Below are positions 1-12,407 of a stretch of DNA of 64,000 bases, one piece after another. Both the position numbers and the translations under genes were made by a program. The stretch comes from Prochilodus magdalenae (Eukaryota; Chordata; Actinopteri; Characiformes; Prochilodontidae): assembly GCA_024036415.1 (NCBI GenBank), contig JAMWET010001300.1, positions 587,501 to 651,500 of the forward strand, written 5' to 3'. Numbering within the stretch: position 1 is the stretch's first letter; each line of letters starts with the position of its first letter. The notes below the pieces were generated by a model, which saw only the letters and a program-made list of their open reading frames with translations, was not told the DNA's origin and did no database searches.

Positions 1-2380
1 TCGAAAGAACACTTTGCCAAAAAGAAAATTACAGCCCTGCCACGATCTAAAAGAAACGTAACTTGTTTTGACTTTTTGTTTCCTTACAGAATTACGTTTT
101 TAGGTATGGCATATATTGACCAAATCGTTAGGCCGATATATCTCACATGCGATTTATTGGTATTATATAGAGTTTGTAATGACTTAATAACTTAACCTAC
201 ATATTTACATCAAACTGTTTACATCTTAGCCATCTTTATGGCAGAATATGTTACTATGTGTCTCAGACAAAGAAAGCAATACTCATTCAGGCAAAACTTT
301 CTCCATCTATAAAAGAAAGCACATTCATCAGCATGAACAAATACGTCGTTGTTTCTTGTTAACATAGCCCTTACTCATCTCCTCTTGCAAAAGAAGGCAA
401 TGCGTTTCCAAACTTGATGGCTAGTGGAACAGCCACTGCACTTTCCACAATGCTGGAGTCTAGGTTGTCTTAACGCTTGTGAACATTTCCACTATTGATG
501 TGACAGTTTAGTTCAACCATCGATGTAGGCTTTAGTAGGAACCTTAGTTCATTAAGAAGCTATTAATTGATTTCCATGTATGCTAAATTAATTGTATGCT
601 CCTAAAATTCTATAAAACTAACCATTTTCTGCACATTACCATTAAAAATGTAAAGTGACTATATACAGATATTTATTTTTTGTATTCTGAATACATATTA
701 AAATTTTTTTTATTCTGTTTCATGCCATGTCTGGCTATATAATAAATTGTGCAACTGTGTAATATTTATGTAATTATGAATGATGTAAAGTTTCTGTAAT
801 TAACTATGTAATTGCTGTTTTAGAGCATTTAGTGCACTTGTGGTGTGGGACTGCACACATGGTTTTCATAGAGCTTTTGTTGAAACTTTATTACCCAGTT
901 TTAAGAAAATTCAAATCCTACTGCAACAGATGATGTCACGGGATGTCTCTCATATCTGCCTCTTTCAGATGTTACATACAAGGGATGGGCATCCCCGTCT
1001 CTGAGGCCAATGCTACATATATCTCAATGCGATGATCAGATAGATAAAAGATGAATGTAATGCTACTACTAATGTAATGCAATGCAATAGAAAAGAATAT
1101 GATGCTATGAAATTCAATTTGTTATTCTAAAATCTAGAGTTAGATTTTATTCATTTGGTTCTTCTTCAGCAGGCAGCAAATCATAATTTACCGCAAATGT
1201 CCTTTGCCGTGAATAAACGTCTCTGAAAATAATGGAAAATAACATGCTAGCTATAACACCAAAGTATGGTATCTTTACACAAATTAAGATCATGGTGTCG
1301 GTTATTGTCTGAGAACATGCAGAGCTGTTATGTGGGGGAGCCTGAAAAAACTGTTGCAGTACTTTACTCACCAGTCATCTTGGCAGATGTCTCTGCATTC
1401 AAAACATATCTTGCTGCGTGCTGCCTATTTACTTTACAGAACTGTAGGCCAGTCATGCCAACTTGCCCAAGACTGTGTATATATATATATATATACACAC
1501 TTAACATGGAGAGAAGTGAGAAGGGGGATAAAGGAGAGGAAGAAGTAAAGCTTCCTCTCGCATTGACTCCAGACCTGAGGGAAAAGCTGAGCATGGCATG
1601 TTGCTGTGTGACCACTGCTAATTGCGAGGAAAGGCTAGAGCCTCATGTGTTATGGATTACATACGAAAAGATGGATAGAGGCCATATGTAAGCAGCCATG
1701 AGGGTCAAAAGACTGCTTGCTTTTATTTTTCTTACTCACTCACTCCTCCATGCATTCCATCTCTCCAGGTGTGATGGATCTAGACCTTGGCCTACACACA
1801 GGTGGAAGGGCCTTTATGTATTTTTATGCCGAGTGCTTGGTGCTTAATGATCATCACATGTGTTTGATGCTGTCCAGGATAGTGGACGCATGTGAGCCTT
1901 GCGAGGAAAAACTGTGTATGTGCGCACGTTTCTGATAAAACAACATGAGACAGAATAAAACATACGTGCATCTCAGGCTACAGGCATGCAATCATTTGCG
2001 CACACTGTCAAAGAATCACACACTGCTCATTCAAATGCAGCAGAACTGATGTGAACTTAGCCGATGCGTCCTTGTGCACTGGGCAGAATGATTGAAGTCA
2101 GTGGGTAAAAGATAAAATGTGTTTAGATAGAGAACCAAATTGAGGGTTTATCTGTAGGGAAGCTGAAAGCATCTGTGCTCACCAATACTGTAAGAAAAGA
2201 CCAAGAGATACTATCTTCTGCAGCCAGCACGGCTAAATTCAAGAGAACACTGGAAGGGATGACATGGATATGTGCAGTATTGTGCAAAAGTCCAAGATCA
2301 TCTTTCATTTATTTAGTATGATGTCAATAAATGTAGAAGTTGTATTTTTGTATTATCAGCTAAAATTGCGCTTACATATA
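1..2380. other. AT-rich intergenic DNA, nothing recognised
   Basis: No coding region, RNA gene or recognisable repeat is visible beyond a short (TA)n run near 1477-1495 and scattered T- and A-rich patches. The open frames here are at most about 140 codons, overlap on both strands and show no known motif or splice context. Confidence 0.6.
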
Positions 2381-2950
2381 CAGTGCTGGGCAAAAGTCAG
2401 ACATCACCCGGGATTATTTATTCCCAGTTATAGACTGTTAAAAAGAAGTTATTCATACTCCAATATCTATTTTATAGAATATTACACAAAAGCCTCAACA
2501 GCTAATCATATAACATCAAATCTCTCCATATCCACTCCTTACAGCTTCCATTCTTTACAGGAAACTTTGTCAGACTTACAGACCACTTTTTAAGGATGTC
2601 TGTGCATGGATATTTTTCTATGCCTCCAAGTTCACCACCAAGTTCAGTCTACTGCTTTACACTATCCATGTTTTCCCATGTGCATTTAGGGATGTTAAGG
2701 TCTGTGCTTGGGCTATCAGTCAATTGTTCTGAGGACACCAGCAGCTTCTTTGATTTGTAAGTTGTTTTCCTAATTTCTGTTCTCAGTAAAGGCTTTTCAG
2801 AAAAACTTTTAATAATTGAGTTCAATCATTTTTGAAAACTCCCCTTGATGGATTAGCTTGATCATTTCTGATCTTCTCAGATAATAATAACTTAATGGCC
2901 AATATTAGATAAATGAAGGGTGGTCTCTGATCTTTGTACAGAAATACTGA
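2381..2950. mobile_element. Non-autonomous mariner-type element (family A, copy 1)
   Basis: The left end reads CAGTGCTGGGCAAAAGTCAG directly after a TA dinucleotide. The right end, read on the opposite strand, is a diverged version (roughly CAGTATTTCTGTACAAAGAT followed by CAGAGACCACCC). TA target, CAGTGCTG-type terminal inverted repeats and no transposase frame fit a Tc1/mariner MITE. The interior shares phrases (for example ACACCAGCAGCTTCTTT against ACACCAGTATCTTTTT) with the element at 25427-26167, so the two are one family. The right boundary is uncertain by about 10 bases. Confidence 0.6.
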
Positions 2951-5900
2951 GCTACACCAACCACCGCCGCCCACTTGTGTTTAACCCATTAAAAGTTGCA
3001 GTAATCACAGGCAACACAAAAAGCAAAGTAGATACATCTATTGCTCACGTTTTGTCACTGTCCAAAGAAACACAACTATCTGAAAAAATGGGCAACAATC
3101 TTCTTAACTTTCAAATTTCAAAACTGCAAGTCATTTAGGACCATTTCTGTTGATCCATTTATCATGACTGTTTCACACAATGTGAAGAAGCATTGCTAAT
3201 GTCATTATGCAGAAAAATTTGAAATCAACAAAAATAAGTTTACAGGACAGTTTCTATGAACAGCACTGACATACTGCATGTTGATTTGTTGTATTTAATA
3301 GAAAAGCTTAGTTGTTTCTAGTAGTTTCTTAGTATACATTGCAGTATTTCTCATCTCATCATATATCTCATATGTCTCATAGTAATTTCTGTTTTAAAAA
3401 AAAAACATTTTGATTCACAACTGAATGAAAAAGTTATGACACCCATATATATACGTCAACACAAGCGTCCTTTGATTATTAAATACCTGCCATGTGCCAT
3501 GGATGAGCGACATTGTGACACCGTGCCATGTGACATTAAATACACATAAAAACCTTTAGCTTTCTACATTCTAGATCTGACATCTTGTTTAGTTTGTTGG
3601 GTCTGCACACTGATAAAATGTCTCCAATAAAACAGGAGATCAAGGTACTCTTCCAAGAACTAGCTTCTCACTCGGCCGGTTCTGTGAACAGATAAAAAAT
3701 GCTGATAGTTTTGACTGTAGCTAAGGTCAAAATATGCATGTGATCCATCTATTCATAGAAGTGGTCAATGGAATAAAAGCTTATTAACTTTTTATATGAA
3801 CAGTGTCTTGGTCCTTCCTACCTTTTTATTGAAAATCTTGTAACCCCTGACCAAAGATCACATGCAGTACTTTTCAATCCTATAACAAGGATCTTACAAG
3901 TGCAAGTGCAAAAACAACTAAAGCCCTGCCAACACAAAAATCACATTCAATTAATAAAAAATGCCCTATAAACAACTTTACTTAGCATTTTCTCACACAT
4001 GTATAGTAGTAGTAGTGTTTTATATTTACCATAAGAGAGTACCAGAATCAGCTCTGTAACTTAATTCTCCATTCCATATGACTAAAGCATGATATATATG
4101 ACATTAGAACGCTGGGACACTCCGTAATGCCTTTAATCTGCCTGAGTGGAACTATGAATGTAAGTGTGTATGCACATGACTCTTTTGGATTCTGTTTAAT
4201 TAAAACCAGATGTAGCATATGTGTGTGTTAGGAAGTAGAGTCAAGACTATTCCTGTAGTGCCTAACATGCCACATTGGAGATGATCACGGGCAGTAGTGG
4301 ATTAATTTGATATTTCCTGACTGATGGAAACAGCCTTCAGCAGTAGCTAGAGTGATCAGGTAAGTCAAGGAGGCTAAAGACTGACCTGTTGCTCTGTGGA
4401 TTAGTTATTCCGAGCACACTCTCTCTATCCCTCCTGGCTCCTCTCTTCTCTCTTCTACTCATACATTCTGTTCATTTAAGAAGCTAAACTGCAGTACTGT
4501 GCTAGTTAACTAAGCAAGCGTGCCAGCGTTTACTATGAAAAGTCGTCACTACTACATTTCAATCTATCTATTTCATACTGGGTGTGTTAAAAAGAGCCAT
4601 TATGTGAGAAATTGCACAATATTGGGAAAGGGGCTGTTGATAAAGGATGTTGCTGCAAGCTGCTCTGCTTTCGTTAATCTTTAGTTCAACTGACCAACTG
4701 GCTGGACAGCCCAAGTGAGGGGTCAGGCTACCATCCAGATAAACAGTTCGTATTCCTGATAGGAAGTTAGAGACTGGAGGGGTTCAGGATTTTTTTTTGC
4801 AGGGATTGGTCAGCGTCGGGCCCCCTGGGACATAAGACCCCCCACACTCCTACCCCCAGCCTTATCCCCCATCCCCTGCACTTATGCCATTGTACTAACA
4901 TAGCCAAGTGTAGCTTTATGTTAATAGAGGAATGAATAATGTGCATTGCACTAGAAAATGATATGACATTCAGAAAGAAAGAACTGTGGAAGAACTGGAT
5001 GTGTTCATCAGTGGCCTGTATGCCATGTCTTCAGCATAAAATATTAAGAAAGTATTATTTATTATAAATAAAGGTTAATGAAATGTATTATTTACCATTT
5101 ATGTATACATTTAACAAACGTTCTGCATTCTTCTGTCTCATCATCTCTGTGCAAAGGGAAGCGCAGTGTTTTGAACACAATTGCTATAAAACATTGGCAG
5201 TTTAAACAACTTTGGTAGTTTGAGCAAAGTACATCTTGTATAAAGATCAGTGGATTTTTTTTGAGCATCCAGTTCTTTTGTTCTCAAGTTTTATGATGTG
5301 CACTGGCAGTCGCTTTCAGTCATTTGTGTATGGATCCTGTTTATTCTCAAAAGAAAAAAGTTTAAATGACACCATCTTCATTTAAGTTATGTAGATTTAA
5401 CTTCATTAAATCTCACTATGCTGAGCACAGATTCATCAGTAACGACTCACTTTACACCACAACTTACTGTAATGGTTATACAGCTTATAGTTACGTTTCT
5501 ACTTTAGCATAGACATAAAACAGAAAATGGACACTTTAGAGAAGTTCTGTAAGTTAATATTTAACTTGCAGCCCATTTGGTTAGATTCCACACAACCTAA
5601 CAAACTGGAATTAGTCTGAAATTAATAAAATGCAATTCAACAAACAACATGGGCTTGAAAATGCTTTGCATACTGATCAAAATGGCATACAGGTTAATAT
5701 GGCAAAGGTTAATACAGGTTAATATGGCAAAGTACATCTGATATATAAACTGACTCACTCTGTCCAATATTTCTGCTAACGTTCTGTATCAAACACACCA
5801 GGTGTGAGCATGTAGAGCCTGCTCGCGTGTGACTGAACATGAATGCTAAGAAATGTGCCCCCAGAGGCAGAAGATCTGAGTAGAACACTGACCGTACATA

Positions 5901-7180
5901 AACTGAGAGGCCTGAGGTTAGGAACAGTATGGAAAGCCCTCACCCCCATTCACCTGCTCTGTCCCTGTCCGGCACAGGCATCCAGAGAGCAAGGCCAGCA
6001 GGGCCATAGAGCTGTCACTTTGCCATGCTATTGGTGGAACCAAAAGCAGGCTCTTGAGCATGGAATGAGTTCTCTGCAGCACCATCAGCTCGGCCTGTGG
6101 ACCTCCATAGAAGGAAGTTCCAGCTTAAAGTGAGACAGCCTGACATTCCTCCTAAGCACACCAGGAGACTGTAATGAACTCACAGGACCAGCTCAGTTTC
6201 CACAAGCTGTGTATATGTGCACGTACTGCTCTTTTATATGCATGTGTGGGTGTAAACACATGTGCGTATGTGGGCATGTGTGTGAGGATCTGTTGGAAAA
6301 GCGTGATGTTTGATGGGTTTGCAGTAGTTTGGCAGGAGTAGAACCACATTACCGGAGAAGTTCTATATTCGTATGAGCGTGTGAGGACCTGTGTGGGTTT
6401 GTCTATGTTACGGTATATACCTTACTGTACCTTTCAGCTTTGAGCATCAGTGTGTGTGTAGGTGTACTGGAGCATGTGAGTGCTTTTGTTTTTACTGTGT
6501 GTTTGTTCAGTTTTTTGAAGTGTGTGGTCTTAAACGCTATGCCACTTATTTATAGCACACCAGTTCTCTCTGTCTCTGTCTCTCCCCCTGTTGAAGTTCT
6601 TGCTAAATATTTACTGCATGATTTTCATTTAAGCAAATGAAGAGCATTGTAGGCATGCTCTGTCTCTCTCTTTCTCTCTATCTATCTACCTGTGATATAA
6701 ATCTACTGAGGTATTTCCATCTGCTGCATGCTATAAATCAGTGATCCTCAACTCCAGAGACCTACTGCCTTCACTGTTTTGAGTATTCCCTGCCAACATC
6801 ACCGATCCAACTTTAAAGTGCTTGCTAAATAGCTGATTCAGGTTTTAAAACTGTGCAGGATAGTGGGTTTAGAAGGCTGGAACTGAGAACCCTCCTTCTA
6901 AATTGTCATGCATGATGAGCATGCAAACGTGGATCCACCTTTCTATCTATGGCTTTGTCCCTTTACACCCCCTCACACATGCTCACTGACTCAAACGTAT
7001 TTTAAACTGCTTATCAGACACTGAGAATTGTCTCGAAAGCAACACTTTGGGTACTGGCTTCACACAAGCATTGGTTAAATGAGCTGGCCATTTCAGCCTT
7101 ATCATTAATGCTATGTAGAACTGATCTTTTGGTCCAAGTCTAAATATAGCCTGAGAGCATTCTACCCAACAACGTTCTGT
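2951..7180. other. Intergenic DNA, no gene recognised
   Basis: AT-rich sequence with small patches of simple repeat. These include a short direct duplication of AGGTTAATATGGCAAAG at about 5691-5732, a C-rich stretch at 4819-4880 and TG-rich sequence around 6240-6290. The short open frames at 5843-6133 and 6440-6640 have no recognisable domain or splice signals and are not called. Confidence 0.55.
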
Positions 7181-9135
7181 GTGACACAGTTTATCCCAGT
7201 CTGACTGTAACCTGACACAATTCTATCCCAGTCTGACTGTAACCTGACACAATTCTATTCTAATCTGTCAGTAATCTGACTCAATTCTATCCTAATCTGA
7301 CTGTAACCTGACACAATTCTATCCCAGTCTGACTGTAACCTGACACAATTCTATCCCAGTCTGACTGTAACCTGACACAATTCTATCCCAGTCTGACTGT
7401 AACCTGACACAATTCTATCCCAGTCTGACTGTAACCTGACACAATTCTATCCCAGTCTGACTGTAACCTGCCCCAGTTATATCCTAATCTGACTGTAACC
7501 TGACACAATTCTATCCCAGTCTGACTGTAACCTGACACAATTCTATCCCAGTCTGACTGTAACCTGCCCCAGTTATATTCTAATCTGACTGTAACCTGAC
7601 ACAATTCTATCCCAGTCTGACTGTAACCTGACACAATTCTATCCCAGTCTGACTGTAACCTGACACAATTCTATCCCAGTCTGACTGTAACCTGCCCCAG
7701 TTATATCCTAATCTGACTGTAACCTGACACAATTCTATCCCAGTCTGACTGTAACCTGCCTCAACTCTACTCTAATCTGACTGTAACCTGACACAATTCT
7801 ATCCCAATCTGAATGTAACCTGCTTCAGTTCTATCCCAGTCTAACTGTATTTGACACAATTCTATCCCAGTCTGACTGTAACCAGCCTCAGTTCTATCCT
7901 AATATGACAGTAATCTGACTCAATTCTATCATAATCTGACTGTAACCTGACACAATTCTATCCCAATCTGAATGTAACCTGCTTCAGTTCTATCCCAGTC
8001 TAACTGTAACCTGACACAATTCTGTCCCAGTCTGATGGTAACCAGCCTCAGTTCTATCCTAATATGACAGTAATCTGACTCAATTCTATCATAATCTGAC
8101 TGTAACCTGATACAATTCTATCCCAATCTGAATGTAACCTGCTTCAGTTCTATCCTAATCTGACTGTAACCTAACACAATTATATCCTAATCTGACAGTA
8201 ATCTGACAAATTCTATCCCAGTCTGACTGTAACCTGACACAATTCTATCCCAGTCTGACTGTAACCTGCCTCAACTCTATTCTGATCTGACTGTAACCTG
8301 ACACAATTCTATACCAATCTGAATGTAACCTGCTTCAGTTCTATCCCAGTCTAACTGTATTTGACACAATTCTATCCCAGTCTGATGGTAACCAGCCTCA
8401 GTTCTATCCTAATATGACAGTAATCTGACTCAATTCTATCATAATCTGACTGTAACCTGACACAATTCTATCCCAATCTGAATGTAACCTGCTTCAGTTC
8501 TATCCCAGTCTAACTGTATTTGACACAATTCTATCCCAGTCTGACGGTAACCAGCCTCAGTTCTATCCTAATATGACAGTAATCTGACTCAATTCTATCA
8601 TAATCTGACTGTAACCTGACACAATTCTATCCCAATCTGAATGTAACCTGCTTCAGTTCTATCCCAGTCTAACTGTAACCTGACACAATTCTATCCCAGT
8701 CTGACGGTAACCAGCCTCAGTTCTATCCTAATATGACAGTAATCTGACTCAATTCTATCATAATCTGACTGTAACCTGATACAATTCTATCCCAATCTGA
8801 ATGTAACCTGTGTAGAATCTCTTCTTGTCTATCAAATTCTGACTAACTTTAACTAAACACTAAATGTATATCCTAATCTGACAGTAATCTGACAAATTCT
8901 ATCCCAGTCTGACTGTAACCTGACACAATTCTATCCCAGTCTGACTGTAACCTGCCCCAGTTATATCCTAATCTGACTGTAACCTGACACAATTCTATCC
9001 CAGTCTGACTGTAACCTGGCTCAGTTCTATCCTAATCTGACTGTAACCTGACACAATTCTATCCTAATATGACAGTAATCTGACACAATTCTATCCCAAT
9101 CTGAGCATAACCTGCTTCAGTTCTATCCCAGTCTG
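7181..9135. repeat. 32-bp minisatellite with five-monomer higher-order structure
   Basis: About 60 tandem copies of a 32-base monomer, whose common form begins ACACAATTCTATCCCAGTCT and ends GACTGTAACCTG. Variant monomers (CCCCAGTTATATCCTAATCT..., CTTCAGTTCTATCCCAGTCT...) recur in a fixed order. The rare variant AATATGACAGTAATCTG occurs at 7901, 8061, 8411, 8570 and 8730, spaced 160, 350, 159 and 160 bases, which shows a 160-base (5 x 32) higher-order unit. A non-conforming insert lies at about 8813-8872. The open frame on the - strand here is a by-product of the periodicity. Confidence 0.95.
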
Positions 9136-9440
9136 TTTGTAACCTGACACAATTCTGTTCCAATCTAACTTAAACCTAACTGAAGTCTAACCTATTTGAA
9201 TTGTAGCTTGACACAATTTTGATCCAATCAGGTTATAACTTAGAAAAAAATCTATTGCAATCTGACTAGAACCAAACTAAATTTCATCCCACTCTGACAG
9301 TAACCTGACAAAATGCAATCTTAGTCTGACTGTAACTTGACATGATTCTACTGCAATCTGACTAAAGCCTGTCAAAATCTAGCCTTAATAAGACTTTATC
9401 CTAACAATATATCCTATCCAATCTGACCAAACTTAACCAC
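9136..9440. repeat. Decayed right flank of the 32-bp minisatellite
   Basis: Recognisable but strongly diverged monomers (for example CAATCTGACTAGAACC, AGTCTGACTGTAACTTGAC) continue to about 9435 with indels. The left edge of the array is much sharper. This fits an older, no longer homogenised edge. Confidence 0.8.
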
Positions 9441-10040
9441 CAACAGGAGACAGAATAAAACCCCCTGTTTCTAATCATAGCACATGTTAGGTCACCTTAG
9501 CATCACTGACATCCTTTCAGCAGGTCATAAATAAACAAAGTTGTTAAATAATCTCAAATAGACTTGCTTATCTAGTAATTCTGCAAAGATGGTTGCCGGT
9601 ACTATTTTCAGTCAGTGTGAAGATTTAGACACGAGATGCTAATGTACATATAGCAGCCCCAAAAAGTGGGCGCTTTAGGAAATTAACTATTGCTAAACTT
9701 TAAGAAGCATCTTTAGGTTACTCCATATTATACATATATAATATACGTATTAGGTCAACATCAAACACGCGGAGAAAACATGGTGGGTATACCTCAACCA
9801 GACTGTAAAGCACTGTAAAAAATAAAAAATAATGAAATCTGAGGTGTATAAACACATTCTTTATGCAAACCAAATAAGCAATAAAGGATAGTGATCTGAA
9901 AAAACACCAGCCACCTTTTGAAAGAACACTTTGCACACGTCTCCAAAAGCATTCCTTAAAGAAGAGTGGTTCTTGTATGGTACTGCTAAAAGAACCCTTT
10001 CCTGGTACCTTACATTTAAGGTGTTATCCTATGCCCACAC
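9441..10040. other. Intergenic DNA with a GAAAGAACAC / AAGAACCC repeat remnant
   Basis: Mostly unremarkable AT-rich DNA. At about 9915-10005 there are phrases (GAAAGAACACTTTGC, GGTTCTTGTATGG, AAAAGAACCC) resembling the 'aaagaacc' short interspersed elements common in ostariophysan fish. The same phrase GAAAGAACACTTTGC also opens the window at position 3. Exact boundaries cannot be set. Confidence 0.3.
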
Positions 10041-10720
10041 CTACTCTGTTTTCCTTTGACTCTTCTTCCACATGCTTCCCTCACAGACTCTCTCTCTTGG
10101 CTGGGCTCGGGCTGCCCGGCCTGCCTAGCGATTCAGATTACCACTCTGAGCGCCAAAAGATTCAGCTCATAAGGTGGATGGGCTCGGCTGTCACCCACGG
10201 GGATCGCAGTTCCCACTGCCTGCTTCCTCACATTACCACTTCAAGTGAGCCAAAGTTCAGCTGAAGGGCAAAGACTGTGCCTTCCAGCCGGAGTCATGTG
10301 GCTGAGCCGCCTCTTCGCGCACGGTCCTCCACGCTGGGCCCCCCCTTATCTGATCCCACTCTGCCAAAGCCGCTGTTGACAGCACACAGTTGAGGAACAG
10401 CATGTCCATTCTCCGAGACACCCCCTAATCACAGAGTCGGGGAAAAGCATGCGAGAGAAAGATAGAGACGTAGTGTTTTAATATCTGCCATGCATTAGCA
10501 ACTGGAAAGCTTCGTATTGCTGCGTGAAAGGAAAAATTAAGGATGGAAAGCAATTACACCATGCACAGGATGATGCGTCCCTCACTTCTCTCCGCTCCCT
10601 GAGTGGGAAACTACAGCACAGGGTACTCATGCTAGCTAGCTAGCTGCAGGGCAATGTGAGCCGGAGAGGTGCCCATCACTGCACAGCCATTAGGAGGTGG
10701 AAGCAGGCAGTTAATTAAAC
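10041..10720. promoter_or_regulatory. Candidate conserved non-coding block (unique, GC-richer)
   Basis: A stretch of unique, repeat-free, GC-richer DNA in an AT-rich neighbourhood, with TTAATTAA-type and GATTA-type motifs and no long open frame that continues across it. The texture resembles a conserved vertebrate non-coding element, but this is inferred from composition only. Confidence 0.25.
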
Positions 10721-11249
10721 ACACACACAAACTGTCTGTCTTAAACACACAAACATGGGAACATATACAGATAACAAAAACAGAGACAGACTTCTTTTTT
10801 ACACTGGACCTACACTGTTGATTTAGCTAACAAGTAATAGAAGCTCATGTGTAACAATTAGCATCACACAAACTGTGGGGCTATATCATCACACACTTGC
10901 CTCAGTGTCCAGTAGATAAAAAAGTCTCAAACAGCTTACTTAATGCAAATTTTAAAAATGATATATATATATATATATATTATGAATCATGAAGCCAATA
11001 TTAAGAAAAACTGGGTATTTGACATCTGGAAAACAAGCTTACAGGCTGAAAAGTCTACATTTTTAAAATTTGCATTGGAGCATGCACAGCAGAATATGCA
11101 GGCCAATGTCTAAGACTAAACTTTAGAGGCATGGGAAATATTCCTAAAGATATCTTTGAATGCAAACTGAACGCAAACCTTCAAAATATGGAAGGTGTAA
11201 TGTTTATGGAAGCTGCGAAGTCTTGCTTATGTGGTATATATATATATTT
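10721..11249. other. Intergenic DNA, nothing recognised
   Basis: CA-rich patches (about 10718-10735) and a (TA)n run near 10962-10981. No gene is seen. Confidence 0.5.
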
Positions 11250-11340
11250 CCTAATACAGTTTTTTATGCAAATGTATGATCTTAAATTTCATTTCCTCAG
11301 AAACAATACAAGGTGGTCTCTGACTTATGCACAATACTGA
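11250..11340. mobile_element. Solo end of a family A mariner-type MITE
   Basis: Read on the - strand this starts CAGTATTGTGCATAAGTCAG and continues AGACCACC, the same terminal motif as the elements at 2381 and 25427. A second copy of the same end, including TTTTTTATGCAAATG and TCTCCTCAGAAAC-like phrases, lies at 12628-12712. I could not find a matching left end. Confidence 0.5.
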
Positions 11341-11560
11341 AACTTTCCATTAAATCATACCAGAAATACAGCATCATGACTTAATGTATCTGATCACATG
11401 GTGCGTTCCCTCACTTTGTGTTGTGTCTTAATGGCTTGCTTAGAACAGATAAGACGTTCCTACAATCTACCTGTCCGTTGCTCCATTTCTGCTGTTGAGG
11501 GCAAAAAAAAAAAACGCAGAGCCTCCTGCCGCTGCAATGGCAGGCAGATTATGCACACAA
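11341..11560. other. Intergenic DNA, nothing recognised
   Basis: No gene, RNA or clear repeat. A short poly(A) run lies near 11503-11514. Confidence 0.5.
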
Positions 11561-11780
11561 AGGTTTTTGCATTGTTAATCTGGCAACCCGCACGCGCGAG
11601 CGGAGGGGGGAGATTTTGCCTGAGCTCCGCAATGGAGCTTATGTTCTCTCGACAGGGAGTCTGTAGTCTCCGGCTGTGTTCTCTGACTCACCAACGCCAG
11701 TGCCAGGCCCAATAACTCTGCCCGCAGCCTTCATTGCACCTAGAACACATTATGGTGTGACGCGCTCCCTCTGTGTGCCT
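11561..11780. promoter_or_regulatory. Candidate conserved non-coding block
   Basis: Unique GC-rich sequence with CpGs (GCACGCGCGAGCGGAG near 11590) inside AT-rich flanks and no repeat character. A 105-codon frame crosses it but has no recognisable domain, so I treat the block as possible regulatory DNA, on composition alone. Confidence 0.2.
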
Positions 11781-12217
11781 CTGGAGCCCTTTTGGAAAAA
11801 AAATTATATGGGACAGGAATTTATGTAACAACACTGGTGTAGGCACATGGAAGGTGAATCATGAGATCTGTGGTGATTAGAGGGGAAAAAATAGACTGCT
11901 TCATATAGCAGCAGAGCTGCACGCAAGATTTTGTAATGTTTTTATGTCATTTAATCGGTATAATCTCCTCAGAAATGGACTTTCAATTAAAGGAATAAAT
12001 AATGGGCAAATGTGACAAATCTGGCATGCTATTTCTCACAGCAGTGCAGGACTGTTCATCAGCCAAGAACTGAATATTACATCAGTTACCTGAACATAGA
12101 CCAGTCATTAAGACTGGAAGGTAACCAAATATAAGTGACTTGTCATTACAGGGTGCATTTTAACACAAGACACCATATTAATGAGACTGCTGAATCATCT
12201 AGATATATAAGAAGCAT

Positions 12218-12219
<2 letters not shown>
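11781..12219. other. Intergenic DNA, nothing recognised
   Basis: AT-rich sequence without repeat or gene signals. Confidence 0.5.

Positions 12220-12289
<70 letters not shown>
12220..12289. repeat. (AT)n microsatellite
   Basis: About 35 almost uninterrupted AT dinucleotides. It directly abuts the left arm of the 90-base inverted repeat at 12291, so an element may have inserted into, or grown, this AT tract. Confidence 0.95.
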
Positions 12290-12290
<1 letters not shown>

Positions 12291-12293
<3 letters not shown>

Positions 12294-12380
12294 AACTATC
12301 CAGCGTAGCAACTCACTAGGGCCTGATCAGACATGCCAAGCAAATTTTATCTTAACCCATACAATCATTAGGGGCTGCAC
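12291..12380 (+). repeat. Left arm of a ~90-bp inverted repeat, 3 kb apart
   Basis: This segment, beginning ATAAACTATCCAGCGTAGCA and ending CATTAGGGGCTGCAC, is the reverse complement of 15351-15440 with 3 differences in 90 positions. The GGGGCTGCAC end resembles the ends of some hAT-type elements. It could be a terminal repeat of a 3.15-kb element, or one of two short copies in opposite orientation. Confidence 0.9.
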
Positions 12381-12407
12381 ATGTTTCACCATATATATAT
12401 ATAAATA

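Noticed and set aside
7383..7634. A repetitive open frame on the - strand, with repeats of SGYSQTGIELCQVTVRLG
   Set aside because: It is a by-product of the 32-base minisatellite, in which three monomers give 96 bases and so keep frame. It stops when the array varies.
7181..9135. A CRISPR-like appearance (regular 32-base repeats)
   Set aside because: There are no unique spacers, since the repeats are contiguous, and the DNA is eukaryotic. It is a minisatellite.
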